A stretch of DNA of 60,732 bases from Roseiflexaceae bacterium (GTDB lineage Bacteria > Chloroflexota > Chloroflexia > Chloroflexales > Roseiflexaceae): positions 1-60,732 of the forward strand of contig CANJHS010000016.1 of the NCBI GenBank assembly GCA_947474225.1, read 5' to 3'. Within the stretch, counting starts at the first letter, position 1; every line of letters begins with the position of its first letter. Below the pieces are notes generated by a model. That model had not been told where the DNA came from and did no database searches. It was given only the letters and a program-made list of their open reading frames with translations. This document shows positions 16,291 through 25,940 of this stretch, piece by piece. The position numbers and the translations under genes were made by a program.

Positions 16291-17839
16291 TCACCTCATC
16301 CGCTTGTGTTGTAGCGTGCTATTGCTCTGGAACGCGAGTTGGGCAGCATTACCTGCGCAACCATACACGCAACGACCGTATGTGAAGATAAGGGGTAGTA
16401 TTGGCGTCAATACGCACTTCGCCAGTCGATCCCAATCGCTCGATGCAATCCCTGCGCATGCAGCCCTGGCTGCAGACTTCCGTACATCCTGGGCTCGTGA
16501 AGACTTCCATTGGTATCGCATACAGCGCACGCCAACATCCTACGATTGGTCATTTACGGATACGACGGTCGACGCATTGCAGCAGCAAGGAATACAGATA
16601 CTTGGCGTTCTCGGGCACCCACCCGGCTGGGCGACCCAAAACCCTGACGACGATCCCTACGACAATTCATTCTCTGCACCGGATCCCGCTCACTTTGCAC
16701 TCTGGGCAGCCCAAACCGTCGAACGGTACCGGGGACGTGTCACGTATTGGCAAATCTGGAACGAACCCGACAACCCACAATTCTGGTTGCCGGCTCCCGA
16801 CCCGCTCGCCTATGCAGCACTGGTCCATCAGACCGCCATGGCGATTGCTCGTGTTGCTCCCGAAGTACACCTGGTGGCAGCAGGTGTCAATCCTTTCGCA
16901 CCACAATTCCTGTCAGCCGCCGCGGCAGCGGGACTCTGGAACGACATCGACATCATTGCAATACACCCGTATGTCAATCCGACTGACCCGCGCTATGCAG
17001 GTCTGTCGGATGCCGTCCAGTACTTGGCACCCGTGATGCACCGCTACGGCCCAAAACCGATATGGGTAACCGAATTTGGGTGGGGCAGTACGTCGAGTGA
17101 CCGCGACCCACCCGGCAGTATGACCGAGGAACGCCAGGCTGCGTATCTCAAAATCGCTGTCCCAATCCTCTGGCAGAGTGGTATTTCGCATGTCTTTTGG
17201 TATAGCTGGAAGGATGAACAGTCGAATCCCTACGGCCTCTTTCGATGGGCGAGTGGTCCCGACGATATGTCTCGATCCAAACCCGCGGCAACCGTCTATC
17301 GGGATCTCCTGGCAACACAATCACCACAACTGTCCCCGCGCGCACAGACCCTCGTCCTTGATTTCGAAGGGACGAACGACATTTGGGTCCGTGGTGATGA
17401 ACACACTGGTGTGCTCTATCCTACCCAACGACGTGCAGCACAGGGCACTACCGCCGTCGCAATAACCTATGCGTTCCCGTCTGGGGGAAATCAATATCTC
17501 GTCTTCCGACGCTGGCATCATGCACCAATTCCCAACGCAACAGTGCGACTCTGCATGATGGTCTGGGGCGACAATACGAGCACGATGGTCAAAGTATGGC
17601 TGCGCGGTAGTGACCAGAAGAGAGTCCAACTGGTACTAGGTCTCAGCGGTGCCACTGGCTGGCGCGAAATCTGTGCGCCATTGCCGCCCCGCTATGAGTC
17701 TTGGAATCAAATCGATCCCGGTGATGGAATTCTGCATCAACCAGCTACATTCGAAGCTCTCGTCCTCGATGACGCACCCGACGGAGCCGGGAGTTCGGGT
17801 ACTATTTTTGTCGACGCACTCCGTGCGGACAGCGACTAG
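16274..17839 (+). CDS. Secreted clan GH-A glycoside hydrolase (GH39-like) with C-terminal beta-sandwich
   Basis: A 521-residue exported enzyme. A signal peptide is followed by ALPAQP. The TIM-barrel (about 38-335) has the acid/base Glu164 in IWNEPD at the end of strand 4 and the probable nucleophile Glu267 in VTEFGWG at strand 7, the pattern of clan GH-A retaining hydrolases such as GH39 beta-xylosidases. Residues 345-521 look like a carbohydrate-binding-type beta-sandwich (LDFEGTNDIWVRG). The substrate cannot be told. The start overlaps the end of the alpha-2-macroglobulin-like gene by 17 nt, implying coupled expression and a shared extracytoplasmic setting. Confidence 0.82.
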   Translation: MSPYHNHLIRLCCSVLLLWNASWAALPAQPYTQRPYVKIRGSIGVNTHFASRSQSLDAIPAHAALAADFRTSWAREDFHWYRIQRTPTSYDWSFTDTTVDALQQQGIQILGVLGHPPGWATQNPDDDPYDNSFSAPDPAHFALWAAQTVERYRGRVTYWQIWNEPDNPQFWLPAPDPLAYAALVHQTAMAIARVAPEVHLVAAGVNPFAPQFLSAAAAAGLWNDIDIIAIHPYVNPTDPRYAGLSDAVQYLAPVMHRYGPKPIWVTEFGWGSTSSDRDPPGSMTEERQAAYLKIAVPILWQSGISHVFWYSWKDEQSNPYGLFRWASGPDDMSRSKPAATVYRDLLATQSPQLSPRAQTLVLDFEGTNDIWVRGDEHTGVLYPTQRRAAQGTTAVAITYAFPSGGNQYLVFRRWHHAPIPNATVRLCMMVWGDNTSTMVKVWLRGSDQKRVQLVLGLSGATGWREICAPLPPRYESWNQIDPGDGILHQPATFEALVLDDAPDGAGSSGTIFVDALRADSD

Positions 17840-17919
17840 TTGTGCAAAATAACTAAATAAAAACTCTTGTTTATTCTTTACGATGCAATGCAGCAATTCA
17901 TTTGTACATTTTGCACAAA
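17840..17919. repeat. Inverted repeats in the glnA upstream region
   Basis: TTGTGCAAAAT (17840-17850) recurs as its exact complement ATTTTGCACAA (17908-17918), 57 nt apart. The second arm is also half of a tight dyad, TTTGTACA-TTT-TGCACAAA (17901-17919; 7 of 8 pairs match). Such elements are plausible binding sites for a nitrogen regulator acting on glnA, but no specific regulator can be named. Confidence 0.5.
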
Positions 17920-17950
17920 TGACATCTAAACAATTCGTGCGTTTTGCGCT

Positions 17951-17978
17951 TTCACCCATGAGGTGAATCTCTTATAAT
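17951..17978 (+). promoter_or_regulatory. glnA promoter with overlapping dyad
   Basis: TTCACC (17951-17956), 16-nt spacer and TATAAT (17973-17978), about 100 nt before the glnA start. TTCACC and GGTGAA (17962-17967) form a perfect 6-bp dyad that covers the -35 hexamer, a likely operator. The leader from about 17985 to 18076 holds no gene. Confidence 0.6.
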
Positions 17979-18076
17979 TCTTTCATCCAACAAACTACTC
18001 AATGAAGAGTCGTTGCTGAGGCGAAGGCAGAACCGCGAACGTCGCGAACTGCACCACATGCACGAGGAGCACAGAC

Positions 18077-19501
18077 ATGGCATTGGACGCAAAGGGAGTT
18101 CTTCAACTCATCAAGGACAAAAACATCCAAATCGTCGACACCCGTTTCACGGACTTGTTCGGCGGTTGGCAGCACTATTCGCTGCCGGCATCACGTCTGA
18201 CCGAAGACATGATGGTCGAAGGTCTCGGGTTTGACGGTTCCTCCATCAAGGGGTTCCAGGCCATCCACGAGAGCGACATGTTGATGATTCCTGATCCAAG
18301 CTCGGCTTTCATTGACCCGTATCTCAAAATTCCTACCCTGGTCCTCATCTGCGACGTCATCGACCCACTCGAGCGCAAACCATACTCCCGCGACCCACGC
18401 AACGTCGCCAAAAAGGCAGAAGCCTACCTCAAGACCACTGGTATTGCAGACACCGCATACTTCGGCCCTGAGGCAGAATTCTTCTTGTTCAGCGATGTGC
18501 GATTTAACCAGACGCCGAACTCTGGTTACTACTTCCTCGACAGCCCCGAAGGCATCTGGAATAGTGGCAAAGAAGAAGAAGGCGGCAACAAGGGCTATCG
18601 AGTGCGCTACAAGGAAGGCTACTTCCCAACGCCACCAACCGACACGTTGCAGGACATCCGCTCAGAGATGATTCTGAAGATGGCTGACATCGGCATCGAC
18701 ATCGAATTGCATCACCACGAAGTCGCCACTGCAGGTCAGTGCGAAATCGACATGCGCTTCGACACATTGCTCAAGATGGCCGACCAACTCCAAAAGTACA
18801 AATATGTGGTCCGCACCACTGCCAAAGAACATGGTTTGTCGGCAACCTTCATGCCAAAGCCAATCTTCGGCGACAATGGTTCGGGTATGCACGTGCACCA
18901 AAGCTTGTGGAAGAACGGCCAGCCGTTGTTCTTCGACAAGGATAAGTACGCATTGTTGTCGGATACCGCACGCTGGTATATCGGTGGCGTTCTGAAGCAC
19001 GCAGCAGCCTTGCTGGCAATCTGCGCACCAACGACCAATAGCTACCGCCGTTTGGTCCCGGGCTTCGAAGCACCCATTAACCTGGTCTACTCGGTCCGTA
19101 ACCGTTCCGCGGCTATCCGTATCCCAACGTATTCCAACTCACCCAAGGCACGCCGTGTCGAAGTCCGCTTCCCCGACCCAACTGCCAACCCATACTTGGC
19201 CTTTGCCGCCATGATGATGGCCGGTCTCGACGGGATCCAGAACAAGGTCGAGCCACCCGAGGCACTGAACGTCGACATCTACGAGTTGTCTGCAGAAGAG
19301 AAATCGCACATCAAGAGCACCCCAGGGAGCCTGGGCGAGGCATTGACCGCTCTCGAAGAAGACCATGAGTTCCTCCTCAAGGGCGGCGTGTTCACCAAGG
19401 ACTTGCTCGAATCCTTCATTGACATCAAGCGATCGAAGGATATCGTCAACATCGCCTTGCGCCCACATCCATACGAATTCTTCATGTACTACGACGCTTA
19501 A
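18077..19501 (+). CDS. glnA: Glutamine synthetase type I
   Basis: Makes glutamine from glutamate, ammonia and ATP. The 474 residues show the type I signatures: [10 protein letters not shown] near 52-61, the catalytic metal region [28 protein letters not shown] and NRSAAIRIP. The internal insertion around 150-185 and the DIYELSAEE stretch with Tyr402 match the GSI-beta subclass, where this tyrosine is adenylylated; whether it is modified here depends on a GlnE not seen in the window. GGAG lies 8 nt before the start. It is monocistronic, bounded by the promoter above and a strong hairpin below, and is followed by amt and gltB. Confidence 0.97.
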   Translation: MALDAKGVLQLIKDKNIQIVDTRFTDLFGGWQHYSLPASRLTEDMMVEGLGFDGSSIKGFQAIHESDMLMIPDPSSAFIDPYLKIPTLVLICDVIDPLERKPYSRDPRNVAKKAEAYLKTTGIADTAYFGPEAEFFLFSDVRFNQTPNSGYYFLDSPEGIWNSGKEEEGGNKGYRVRYKEGYFPTPPTDTLQDIRSEMILKMADIGIDIELHHHEVATAGQCEIDMRFDTLLKMADQLQKYKYVVRTTAKEHGLSATFMPKPIFGDNGSGMHVHQSLWKNGQPLFFDKDKYALLSDTARWYIGGVLKHAAALLAICAPTTNSYRRLVPGFEAPINLVYSVRNRSAAIRIPTYSNSPKARRVEVRFPDPTANPYLAFAAMMMAGLDGIQNKVEPPEALNVDIYELSAEEKSHIKSTPGSLGEALTALEEDHEFLLKGGVFTKDLLESFIDIKRSKDIVNIALRPHPYEFFMYYDA

Positions 19502-19511
19502 TTCTGTCCTC

Positions 19512-19539
19512 GTGCTCCGGGGCTTACGCCCCGGAGCAC
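19512..19539 (+). terminator. Hairpin terminator of glnA
   Basis: A perfect 12-bp stem (GTGCTCCGGGGC, 19512-19523; GCCCCGGAGCAC, 19528-19539) with a TTAC loop, 10 nt after the stop. It lacks a U-run. The rest of the gap to amt (19540-19723) shows no clear promoter or gene. Confidence 0.7.
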
Positions 19540-19723
19540 TCATCCCCTATACACACCCCAAACGACCAACCAATATCTCGATGATGAATGTAATCGATCT
19601 GCAGTGACGCAGACCGTTCAACAGACATACTCGTTTTTTGTGGTTTCGCTGCAGTGCAACGACGCATTTCAGACGGTACCAGGTGATAGCTTTCTCTTTT
19701 TTTTACCAAAAACGGAGGAAACC

Positions 19724-20956
19724 ATGGATGCAATCAACGGTGCAGATACCGTATGGGTTCTCGTCGCCTCAGCCTTGGTGATGTTGATGACCCCCGGTCT
19801 GGCGTTCTTTTACGGTGGCTTGGTACGTCAAAAAAATGTCTTGTCTACCCTGATGCACAGCTTTTTCATTTTGGCGTTGATTAGCGTTCAATGGGCATTG
19901 TGGGGCTATTCGCTGGCGTTTGGTCCGACCATCGGCGGCCTTATTGGCAACCTGGATTGGGTCGGATTGAAGGGCGTCGGCATCGAGCCAAATTCTGCCT
20001 ATGCAGCGACCATACCACATGCTGCATTCATGATTTTTCAGATGATGTTTGCGGTTATCACGCCAGCGCTGATTTCTGGCGCATTTGCAGAGCGCAAACG
20101 CTTCGCTGCTTTTGCCGTGTTTGCCGTTGCATGGGCGACATTCGTGTATGCACCGGTGGCACACTGGGTGTGGGGTGTCGGAGGCTGGATTCGCACGCTA
20201 GGGGCGCTCGACTTCGCCGGCGGGACCGTCGTCCACATTACCTCAGGAGTCTCTGCCTTAGTCTGCGCACTCGTCCTGGGCAAACGCCTCGGCTATGGTA
20301 CGGACTCGATGCAACCACATAACGCAACCTTGACGCTCTTGGGTACGGGGTTGCTCTGGTTCGGCTGGTTTGGCTTTAATGCAGGGAGCTCACTCGCAGC
20401 AAATGGCCTGGCGGTCAGTGCCTTCGTCACGACGCACATAGCAGCAGCTGCAGGCATGTTGGCATGGTTGGCCGCGAGTTGGATCCGCCATCGCAAAGCA
20501 AGTGTGCTGGCTGCATCTGCTGGTGCAGTGGCAGGTTTGGTCGGGATTACTCCTGCTGCGGGGTTTGTCACACCGATGGCCGCTATTTTCATCGGTTTGA
20601 GTGCCGGAGCGGTCTGCTTCTGGGTTGTTGAATACGTCGTCCGTGGCAATGTCGACGATGCACTCGACGTGTTTGGTGTACACGGCGTCGGCGGGATCGT
20701 CGGTGCCTTGTTGACCGGTGTGTTCGCCACCAAAACGGTCAACACCGCTGGTGCCGATGGCCTGCTGTATGGTAACCCACAACAATTGCTTACGCAGCTG
20801 ATTGCAGTGCTCGTTGTAGCAGCCTATGCAGCCATAGTGACGTTCATCCTCCTCAAAGTGATAGACGCAACGATTGGCATCCGCGTCAGCAAAGACGAAG
20901 AGACCGAAGGTCTCGATGCGTCGCAGCACGGTGAATCTGCATACGCTCCGATGTAG
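19724..20956 (+). CDS. amt: Ammonium transporter
   Basis: Amt/MEP/Rh family channel that takes up ammonium across the cytoplasmic membrane as a trimer. The 410-residue protein has about 11 membrane segments. The pore twin histidines are His171 in TVVHITSGV and His320 in GVHGVGGIVG, and FGFNAGSS and AFAERKRF are typical family stretches. The start at 19724 has GGAGGA 5 nt upstream; an in-frame extension to 19604 would add a non-membrane tail and is rejected. No glnK (PII) gene follows, which is unusual because amt and glnK are often paired. It stands between glnA and gltB. Confidence 0.95.
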   Translation: MDAINGADTVWVLVASALVMLMTPGLAFFYGGLVRQKNVLSTLMHSFFILALISVQWALWGYSLAFGPTIGGLIGNLDWVGLKGVGIEPNSAYAATIPHAAFMIFQMMFAVITPALISGAFAERKRFAAFAVFAVAWATFVYAPVAHWVWGVGGWIRTLGALDFAGGTVVHITSGVSALVCALVLGKRLGYGTDSMQPHNATLTLLGTGLLWFGWFGFNAGSSLAANGLAVSAFVTTHIAAAAGMLAWLAASWIRHRKASVLAASAGAVAGLVGITPAAGFVTPMAAIFIGLSAGAVCFWVVEYVVRGNVDDALDVFGVHGVGGIVGALLTGVFATKTVNTAGADGLLYGNPQQLLTQLIAVLVVAAYAAIVTFILLKVIDATIGIRVSKDEETEGLDASQHGESAYAPM

Positions 20957-20970
20957 TGTTTGATCTGGTA

Positions 20971-21116
20971 TCTGCGGTGTTGAAACGAACACCTGTAGAT
21001 GCTCCACTGCCAAGGGTCCGTACCCCCGCATTCCGACAATGTGCGTGTGTGCATTGTCTGCGATGCGGGGGTAGACTAGTTTGTGCAGGAGGACTAATCC
21101 TGATTGTGTGTTTTTT
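20971..21116 (+). other. Structured intergenic region downstream of amt (possible 3' UTR or small RNA)
   Basis: Three consecutive hairpins without a credible ORF. The first pairs GGTGTT with AACACC (loop near 20982-20987). The second is long: TACCCCCGCAT (21021-21031) with ATGCGGGGGTA (21063-21073), then GACAATG (21035-21041) with CATTGTC (21052-21058). The third is CAGGA (21086-21090) with TCCTG (21098-21102), followed 8 nt later by TTTTTT (21111-21116), which would end the transcript. It could be a processed 3' UTR or an independent RNA. Confidence 0.45.
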
Positions 21117-21158
21117 CTTCACGAAAGAGCTACAACGACTATCGCAGCGTGATTATTC

Positions 21159-21187
21159 TTGACAAAAAGTAGGCATTTCAGTACTAT
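21159..21187 (+). promoter_or_regulatory. gltB promoter
   Basis: TTGACA (21159-21164), 17-nt spacer, TACTAT (21182-21187). The leader would be about 80 nt. Confidence 0.75.
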
Positions 21188-21215
21188 TGTGACACCCCAA
21201 TATATGCAAAGAAGC

Positions 21216-21249
21216 ACCAGTCACATGACGTACGTATGTGCTGGTTTTT
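21216..21249 (+). terminator. Leader hairpin with U-run before gltB (possible attenuator)
   Basis: ACCAG-(T)-CACAT (21216-21226) pairs with ATGTGCTGGT (21236-21245), one bulged base, followed directly by TTTTATTTCCTTTTTT. It sits between the gltB promoter and the ribosome binding site, so it would stop most transcripts unless opened. Confidence 0.55.
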
Positions 21250-21275
21250 ATTTCCTTTTTTGCGAAGGAGCACCT

Positions 21276-24200
21276 ATGACCCCATCCAGCCTCCCCCAAC
21301 CCCGTGGACTCTACAACCCACAATTCGAACATGATGCCTGCGGCATTGGCTTTGTGGCACGCCTCAACAACAACCCGCAACACGACGTGCTTGCAATGGC
21401 GTTGCATTCTTTGGCGAGTATGGAGCATCGGGGTGCGGTGGCAGCGGATGGCAAAAGTGGTGACGGCGCAGGCGTACTCACGCAGATTCCGATTGCTTTT
21501 GTCGCACACGAACTCGCCAGCCATCATATCACTGTCGATATACAACACATCGCTATCGGGATGATTTTTTTGCCGCGGGACGAGTCGGTGCGCGCAACCA
21601 TTCGCACGCTCTTTGCTGCTGCCGCGCACAAACTCAACCTGAGTATCGTTCATTGGCGCACGGTGCCCATCGTTGCTTCGTTCCTCGGTGATCGCGCTGC
21701 ACAATCGTGCCCAGTGGTCGAGCAGTGCTACATCATTCCGCAGACGGCGGTGGTCGATGCACAGCGCTATGAACGCAGCCTCTACTTGCTACGCCGTGAC
21801 ATGGAAGCAGTCGGTCAACAGCGCGGGTTCTCGGGCTTTGCTATCCCTTCGCTGTCGCACCGTACTATTGTCTACAAAGGGTTAGTGACTGCTAAGCATC
21901 TGCCCGATTTTTATCCTGATTTGCGTCATCCATTATACAAAACCGCCGTAGCGGTTTTTCATCAGCGCTATTCGACCAATACATTTCCCACGTGGGAGCG
22001 CGCACAGCCATTTCGGATGCTTTCACACAATGGCGAAATAAACACCCTCACCGGCAATGTCATGTGGATGCAAGCCCGTGAATCTGCCTGGCACAACGCC
22101 GGCTGGAACGGTGCTGAATCGGTGCCTGTACGCTCTGACCTCGGCGCACGCGTCGCCACGACCGGCCCCATTATCGACCCGAGTGGGAGTGATTCGGCGA
22201 TGCTCGACAACGTCCTTGAGCTCGTCGTGATGGGTGGCCGAGACATCCGTCACGGCTTAGCAATGCTTGTCCCCGAGGCATGGGAACGTATCAAAGACAT
22301 GGATCCGCAGTGGCGGGCATTTTATCAATACCATTCGGCATTAGTCGAACCCTGGGATGGCCCCGCTGCGTTGGTCTTTTGTGATGGACAGACGGTGGGA
22401 TTGTCGCTCGATCGCAACGGGCTTCGCCCGGCCCGCTTTCTGTTGACCGACGATGGGATGATTATCTGTGGATCCGAGGTCGGCACCGTCCCTATTGACG
22501 AGGCACGAATCATCCGCAAAGGGAAGGTTGGGCCGGGGCAGATGATTGCCGCTGACCTGCGGCGCGGCATTTTCGAAGAAAACACTGCCATCAAGACTGC
22601 CCTTGCAAACCGCCGCCCCTATGCAGAATGGCTCACCCAAGAGATGCGCGTGCTTGCGCCGGCGTCGTCTGCACGTGCCGGGGACATCACCGCGATCGAC
22701 GGCGACAAAGAAGCCCAAGCCGCGCAGCTCGGCGAGCTCCAACAGGCATTTGGCTATACCGCCGAAGAACTTTCGGTCGTCCTGCGACCCATGGCTCGGG
22801 ACGGCGTCGAACCGGTCGGGTCGATGGGTGACGACACGCCGCTGTCTATTTTTGCCGAGCGTGCCCGCCCCGTCTATAACTACGTCAAACAACGCTTCGC
22901 CGAGGTGACCAATCCCCCGATTGACCCTATCCGCGAAGAACTCGTTATGTCGATGGCGACCCTGCTCGGTGCCCGTGGTCATCTTCTCGAAGAGACTGCT
23001 CAGCACGCACACCTGCTGCGCTTATCCGGCCCGGTGCTCCGTGATGGGCACCTCGAGACTATTCGCACGCATTCCGACCCCGCCTTTGCCAGCATTACCA
23101 TCGATGCGACGTTCAAGGCGAGCAGCGGGCCATACGAACTGACCGTCGCTATCGCACGTGTGTCTCAATTGGCCGTCACTGCCGTACACAATGGGAAACA
23201 CATCCTCATCATCAGCGACCGTGCCTGTAACGACCGTCGCGCACCCATTCCGAGTGTGTTGGTCATCGGCGCTGTCCATCGAGCACTCGTCGATGCCGGC
23301 GTGCGGCGCCAGGTCAGCATTGTGGTTGAAAGTGGCGACGTGCGCGAAGTACACCAACTCGCCTGCCTCATCGGCATGGGAGCTGAGGCGGTCAATCCGT
23401 GGTTGGCACTCGCCTCGGTCCGCTCCATTGCGGTCGAGCGTCAAGAAGTCAAAGGGAGCAAAACCACCGATGCCGAACCGTCGGCACCTTCTACAGCAAC
23501 TCCTGCAGAGCTCGCCGATGAGGCCGAACACCACTACGTCCATGCCCTTGAAAAAGGTCTGCTCAAAGTCATGTCCAAAATGGGCATCGCAACGGTAGAC
23601 AGTTATTGCGGGGCACAGACATTCGAGGTAATTGGGCTCAGTCACGATGTGACCGAACTGTGCTTCCCCGGTGTGCCGAGTCGAATTGGCGGCCACAATA
23701 TGCGCCAGCTGGCAGCACAAGTGCTCGAACAACACGATGCGGCTTTCGCCAGTCGTCTGCCGCTGGTGGCGTCACGTACGACACTCGCAAATCCCGGCTA
23801 CTACAAATTCAAAAAAGACGGCGAATTTCACGCCTTTTCGCCTGCTGTGGTGCATGCCTTGCAAAAGGCTGCAAATGGTGGCGACGCCGAATCCTACAAG
23901 ACCTATCGCGAACTCGTCCACCAGCGCAAAACCGAAATCCGCGACTGGTTGACCGTCGCACCCCTCGGCGCACCTGTTCCCATCGACGAGGTCGAGCCCA
24001 TCGAAGCCATCGTCAAGCGCTTTTCGACCGCTGCTATGTCGTTGGGGTCGACCAGCGCCGAAGCCCACGAAACACTTGCCATTGCCATGAATCGTATCGG
24101 CGGCCTCAGCAACAGTGGCGAAGGCGGCGAGGGCGAAGAACGCTACCGCGACGAACGAAACAGCACCATCAAGCAAGTTGCATCCGGTCGCTTTGGTGTG

Positions 24201-25889
24201 ACGCCTGGCTATCTGGTATCTGCAAAAGAGCTGCAAATCAAAATGGCTCAAGGTGCGAAACCGGGAGAAGGTGGTCAAATACCGGCAGCGAAAGTCACCG
24301 AAGAAATCGCTCGTACTCGGCACACCATGCCGGGAATCTCACTCATCTCACCACCACCGCACCATGATATCTATAGCATCGAAGACCTGTCGCAGCTGAT
24401 CTATGACCTCAAACAAGTCAGCCCCAGTGCAGACATTTCGGTCAAATTAGTCGCCGAAGCAGGTGTCGGCACCATCGCTGCCGGCGTGGCCAAGGGTGGC
24501 GCAGAGGTCGTGCACATCTCGGGGCATTCGGGCGGCACCGGTGCCGCACCGTTGTCATCCATCAAGCATGCAGGTGTCAATTGGGAATTGGGATTGGCCG
24601 AGTCGCAACAGACGCTCGTGCTCAACGGTTTGCGCGGGCGTGTGCGCGTGCGCATCGACGGCGGTATCAAGACCGGTCGTGATGTGGTCATGGCAGGGCT
24701 CCTTGGTGCAGACGAGGTCTCGTTCGGGACCGCAGCACTCGTGGCCGAAGGGTGCGTGATGGCCCGGACGTGTCATAGCAACAACTGCCCCGTCGGAGTA
24801 GCGACGCAACGACCAGAACTCCGCGCGAAGTTCACCGGCACACCAGACCAGGTCGTGCACTTTTTGCTCCATGTTGCCCAAGAAGTGCGCGAGTTACTCG
24901 CCGAACTCGGTGCGCGCTCGTTCGACGACATCGTCGGCCGCAGTGATTTGCTCAGCCAAATCGAACGGCACCACGATGATGTCTCATTGGCGCGCCTCAT
25001 CGAATATGTCGCCGGTCCGGCCGATGCGATTCGTGCGATGGGCGAACCAAACACCACCGTCGCAACGAGTGCGATAAACCAGGCGCTACTCCAAGACGCC
25101 CAACCCGCGCTGCGCAACGGCAGTGCCGTCACCCTCAGCTATGCCGTTACCAATACTGACCGTACCATCGCGGCGACATTGTCTGGGGTGATTGCCAAAC
25201 AGTACGGCAATGCCGGATTGCCACGCAATACCATAACACTGCAGCTTCGTGGCAGCGCTGGTCAGAGCCTCGGGGCATTCTTGGCAGCCGGGATTGCCAT
25301 CCAACTCGACGGCGAGTCGAATGACTACGTCGGCAAAGGCATGTCAGGTGGCTCGATCCGCATCCGCCCCAGCAAGGACGCCAGATATGTCTGGAGCGAC
25401 AATGCCATCATCGGCAATACCTGCCTCTACGGGGCAACAGGCGGTGAACTCTATGCCGCAGGGCGTGCAGGAGAACGCTTTGCAGTGCGTAATTCTGGCG
25501 CCGTCGCGGTCGTCGAAGGAACCGGTGACCACGCCTGTGAATACATGACTGGCGGAGTGGTGCTTATCCTCGGCGAGACCGGGCGTAACGTCGCAGCAGG
25601 CATGACCGGCGGGATGCTCTATGTATACGATGCCGATGGCCACTTCTCGATGCGCTTTAACGGCGATATGGCCGAGGCGGTTCGCCTCCGCGACGAGGAC
25701 GAAAGCATCGTGTTGGCATTACTCAAACGACACGCCAAAGAGACCACAAGCCCGCGTGCAACCGAACTCCTCAACAATTGGCCCGCCATACGTGGTCAAT
25801 TCTGGTGCGTCCGCCCGCGAGCGTTGGTCGAACATGTCTTGCCGCGTGTCCAAGCGATCGTCAACAATCGCGTGATTGCTGGCATGTAA
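21276..25889 (+). CDS. gltB: Glutamate synthase large subunit (GOGAT)
   Basis: Makes two glutamates from glutamine and 2-oxoglutarate. The 1537-residue protein begins with a 21-residue propeptide before Cys22 (HDACGIGF), the N-terminal nucleophile of the glutaminase domain (to about 430). A central domain follows, then the FMN/synthase domain with a 3Fe-4S motif Cys1160-x5-Cys1166-x4-Cys1171 (RTCHSNNCPVG), and a C-terminal beta-helix rich in glycine. AAGGAG lies 5 nt before ATG 21276. No small subunit gltD follows, so it may be ferredoxin-dependent or its partner may be elsewhere. A region of about 25 residues near 730-760 is low-complexity. Confidence 0.96.
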   Translation: MTPSSLPQPRGLYNPQFEHDACGIGFVARLNNNPQHDVLAMALHSLASMEHRGAVAADGKSGDGAGVLTQIPIAFVAHELASHHITVDIQHIAIGMIFLPRDESVRATIRTLFAAAAHKLNLSIVHWRTVPIVASFLGDRAAQSCPVVEQCYIIPQTAVVDAQRYERSLYLLRRDMEAVGQQRGFSGFAIPSLSHRTIVYKGLVTAKHLPDFYPDLRHPLYKTAVAVFHQRYSTNTFPTWERAQPFRMLSHNGEINTLTGNVMWMQARESAWHNAGWNGAESVPVRSDLGARVATTGPIIDPSGSDSAMLDNVLELVVMGGRDIRHGLAMLVPEAWERIKDMDPQWRAFYQYHSALVEPWDGPAALVFCDGQTVGLSLDRNGLRPARFLLTDDGMIICGSEVGTVPIDEARIIRKGKVGPGQMIAADLRRGIFEENTAIKTALANRRPYAEWLTQEMRVLAPASSARAGDITAIDGDKEAQAAQLGELQQAFGYTAEELSVVLRPMARDGVEPVGSMGDDTPLSIFAERARPVYNYVKQRFAEVTNPPIDPIREELVMSMATLLGARGHLLEETAQHAHLLRLSGPVLRDGHLETIRTHSDPAFASITIDATFKASSGPYELTVAIARVSQLAVTAVHNGKHILIISDRACNDRRAPIPSVLVIGAVHRALVDAGVRRQVSIVVESGDVREVHQLACLIGMGAEAVNPWLALASVRSIAVERQEVKGSKTTDAEPSAPSTATPAELADEAEHHYVHALEKGLLKVMSKMGIATVDSYCGAQTFEVIGLSHDVTELCFPGVPSRIGGHNMRQLAAQVLEQHDAAFASRLPLVASRTTLANPGYYKFKKDGEFHAFSPAVVHALQKAANGGDAESYKTYRELVHQRKTEIRDWLTVAPLGAPVPIDEVEPIEAIVKRFSTAAMSLGSTSAEAHETLAIAMNRIGGLSNSGEGGEGEERYRDERNSTIKQVASGRFGVTPGYLVSAKELQIKMAQGAKPGEGGQIPAAKVTEEIARTRHTMPGISLISPPPHHDIYSIEDLSQLIYDLKQVSPSADISVKLVAEAGVGTIAAGVAKGGAEVVHISGHSGGTGAAPLSSIKHAGVNWELGLAESQQTLVLNGLRGRVRVRIDGGIKTGRDVVMAGLLGADEVSFGTAALVAEGCVMARTCHSNNCPVGVATQRPELRAKFTGTPDQVVHFLLHVAQEVRELLAELGARSFDDIVGRSDLLSQIERHHDDVSLARLIEYVAGPADAIRAMGEPNTTVATSAINQALLQDAQPALRNGSAVTLSYAVTNTDRTIAATLSGVIAKQYGNAGLPRNTITLQLRGSAGQSLGAFLAAGIAIQLDGESNDYVGKGMSGGSIRIRPSKDARYVWSDNAIIGNTCLYGATGGELYAAGRAGERFAVRNSGAVAVVEGTGDHACEYMTGGVVLILGETGRNVAAGMTGGMLYVYDADGHFSMRFNGDMAEAVRLRDEDESIVLALLKRHAKETTSPRATELLNNWPAIRGQFWCVRPRALVEHVLPRVQAIVNNRVIAGM

Positions 25890-25910
25890 ATTACTCCCAA
25901 ATTGACGCCG

Positions 25911-25940
25911 GGGTGATGCAGTGCATCACCCTGGTTTTTT
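25911..25940 (+). terminator. Rho-independent terminator of gltB
   Basis: GGGTGATGC (25911-25919) and GCATCACCC (25923-25931) form a perfect 9-bp stem with a 3-nt loop, then TGG and TTTTTT. Confidence 0.9.

Noticed and set aside
19604..19723. N-terminal extension of Amt to an upstream start
   Set aside because: The extension has no ribosome site, reads through a T-rich stretch and would put a polar tail in front of the first membrane segment; ATG 19724 has a strong site.
20956..21162. 68-codon plus-strand frame with CVHCLRCGG over the structured region
   Set aside because: The cysteine motif comes from the long hairpin itself. No ribosome site precedes it; a structured RNA explains the sequence better.
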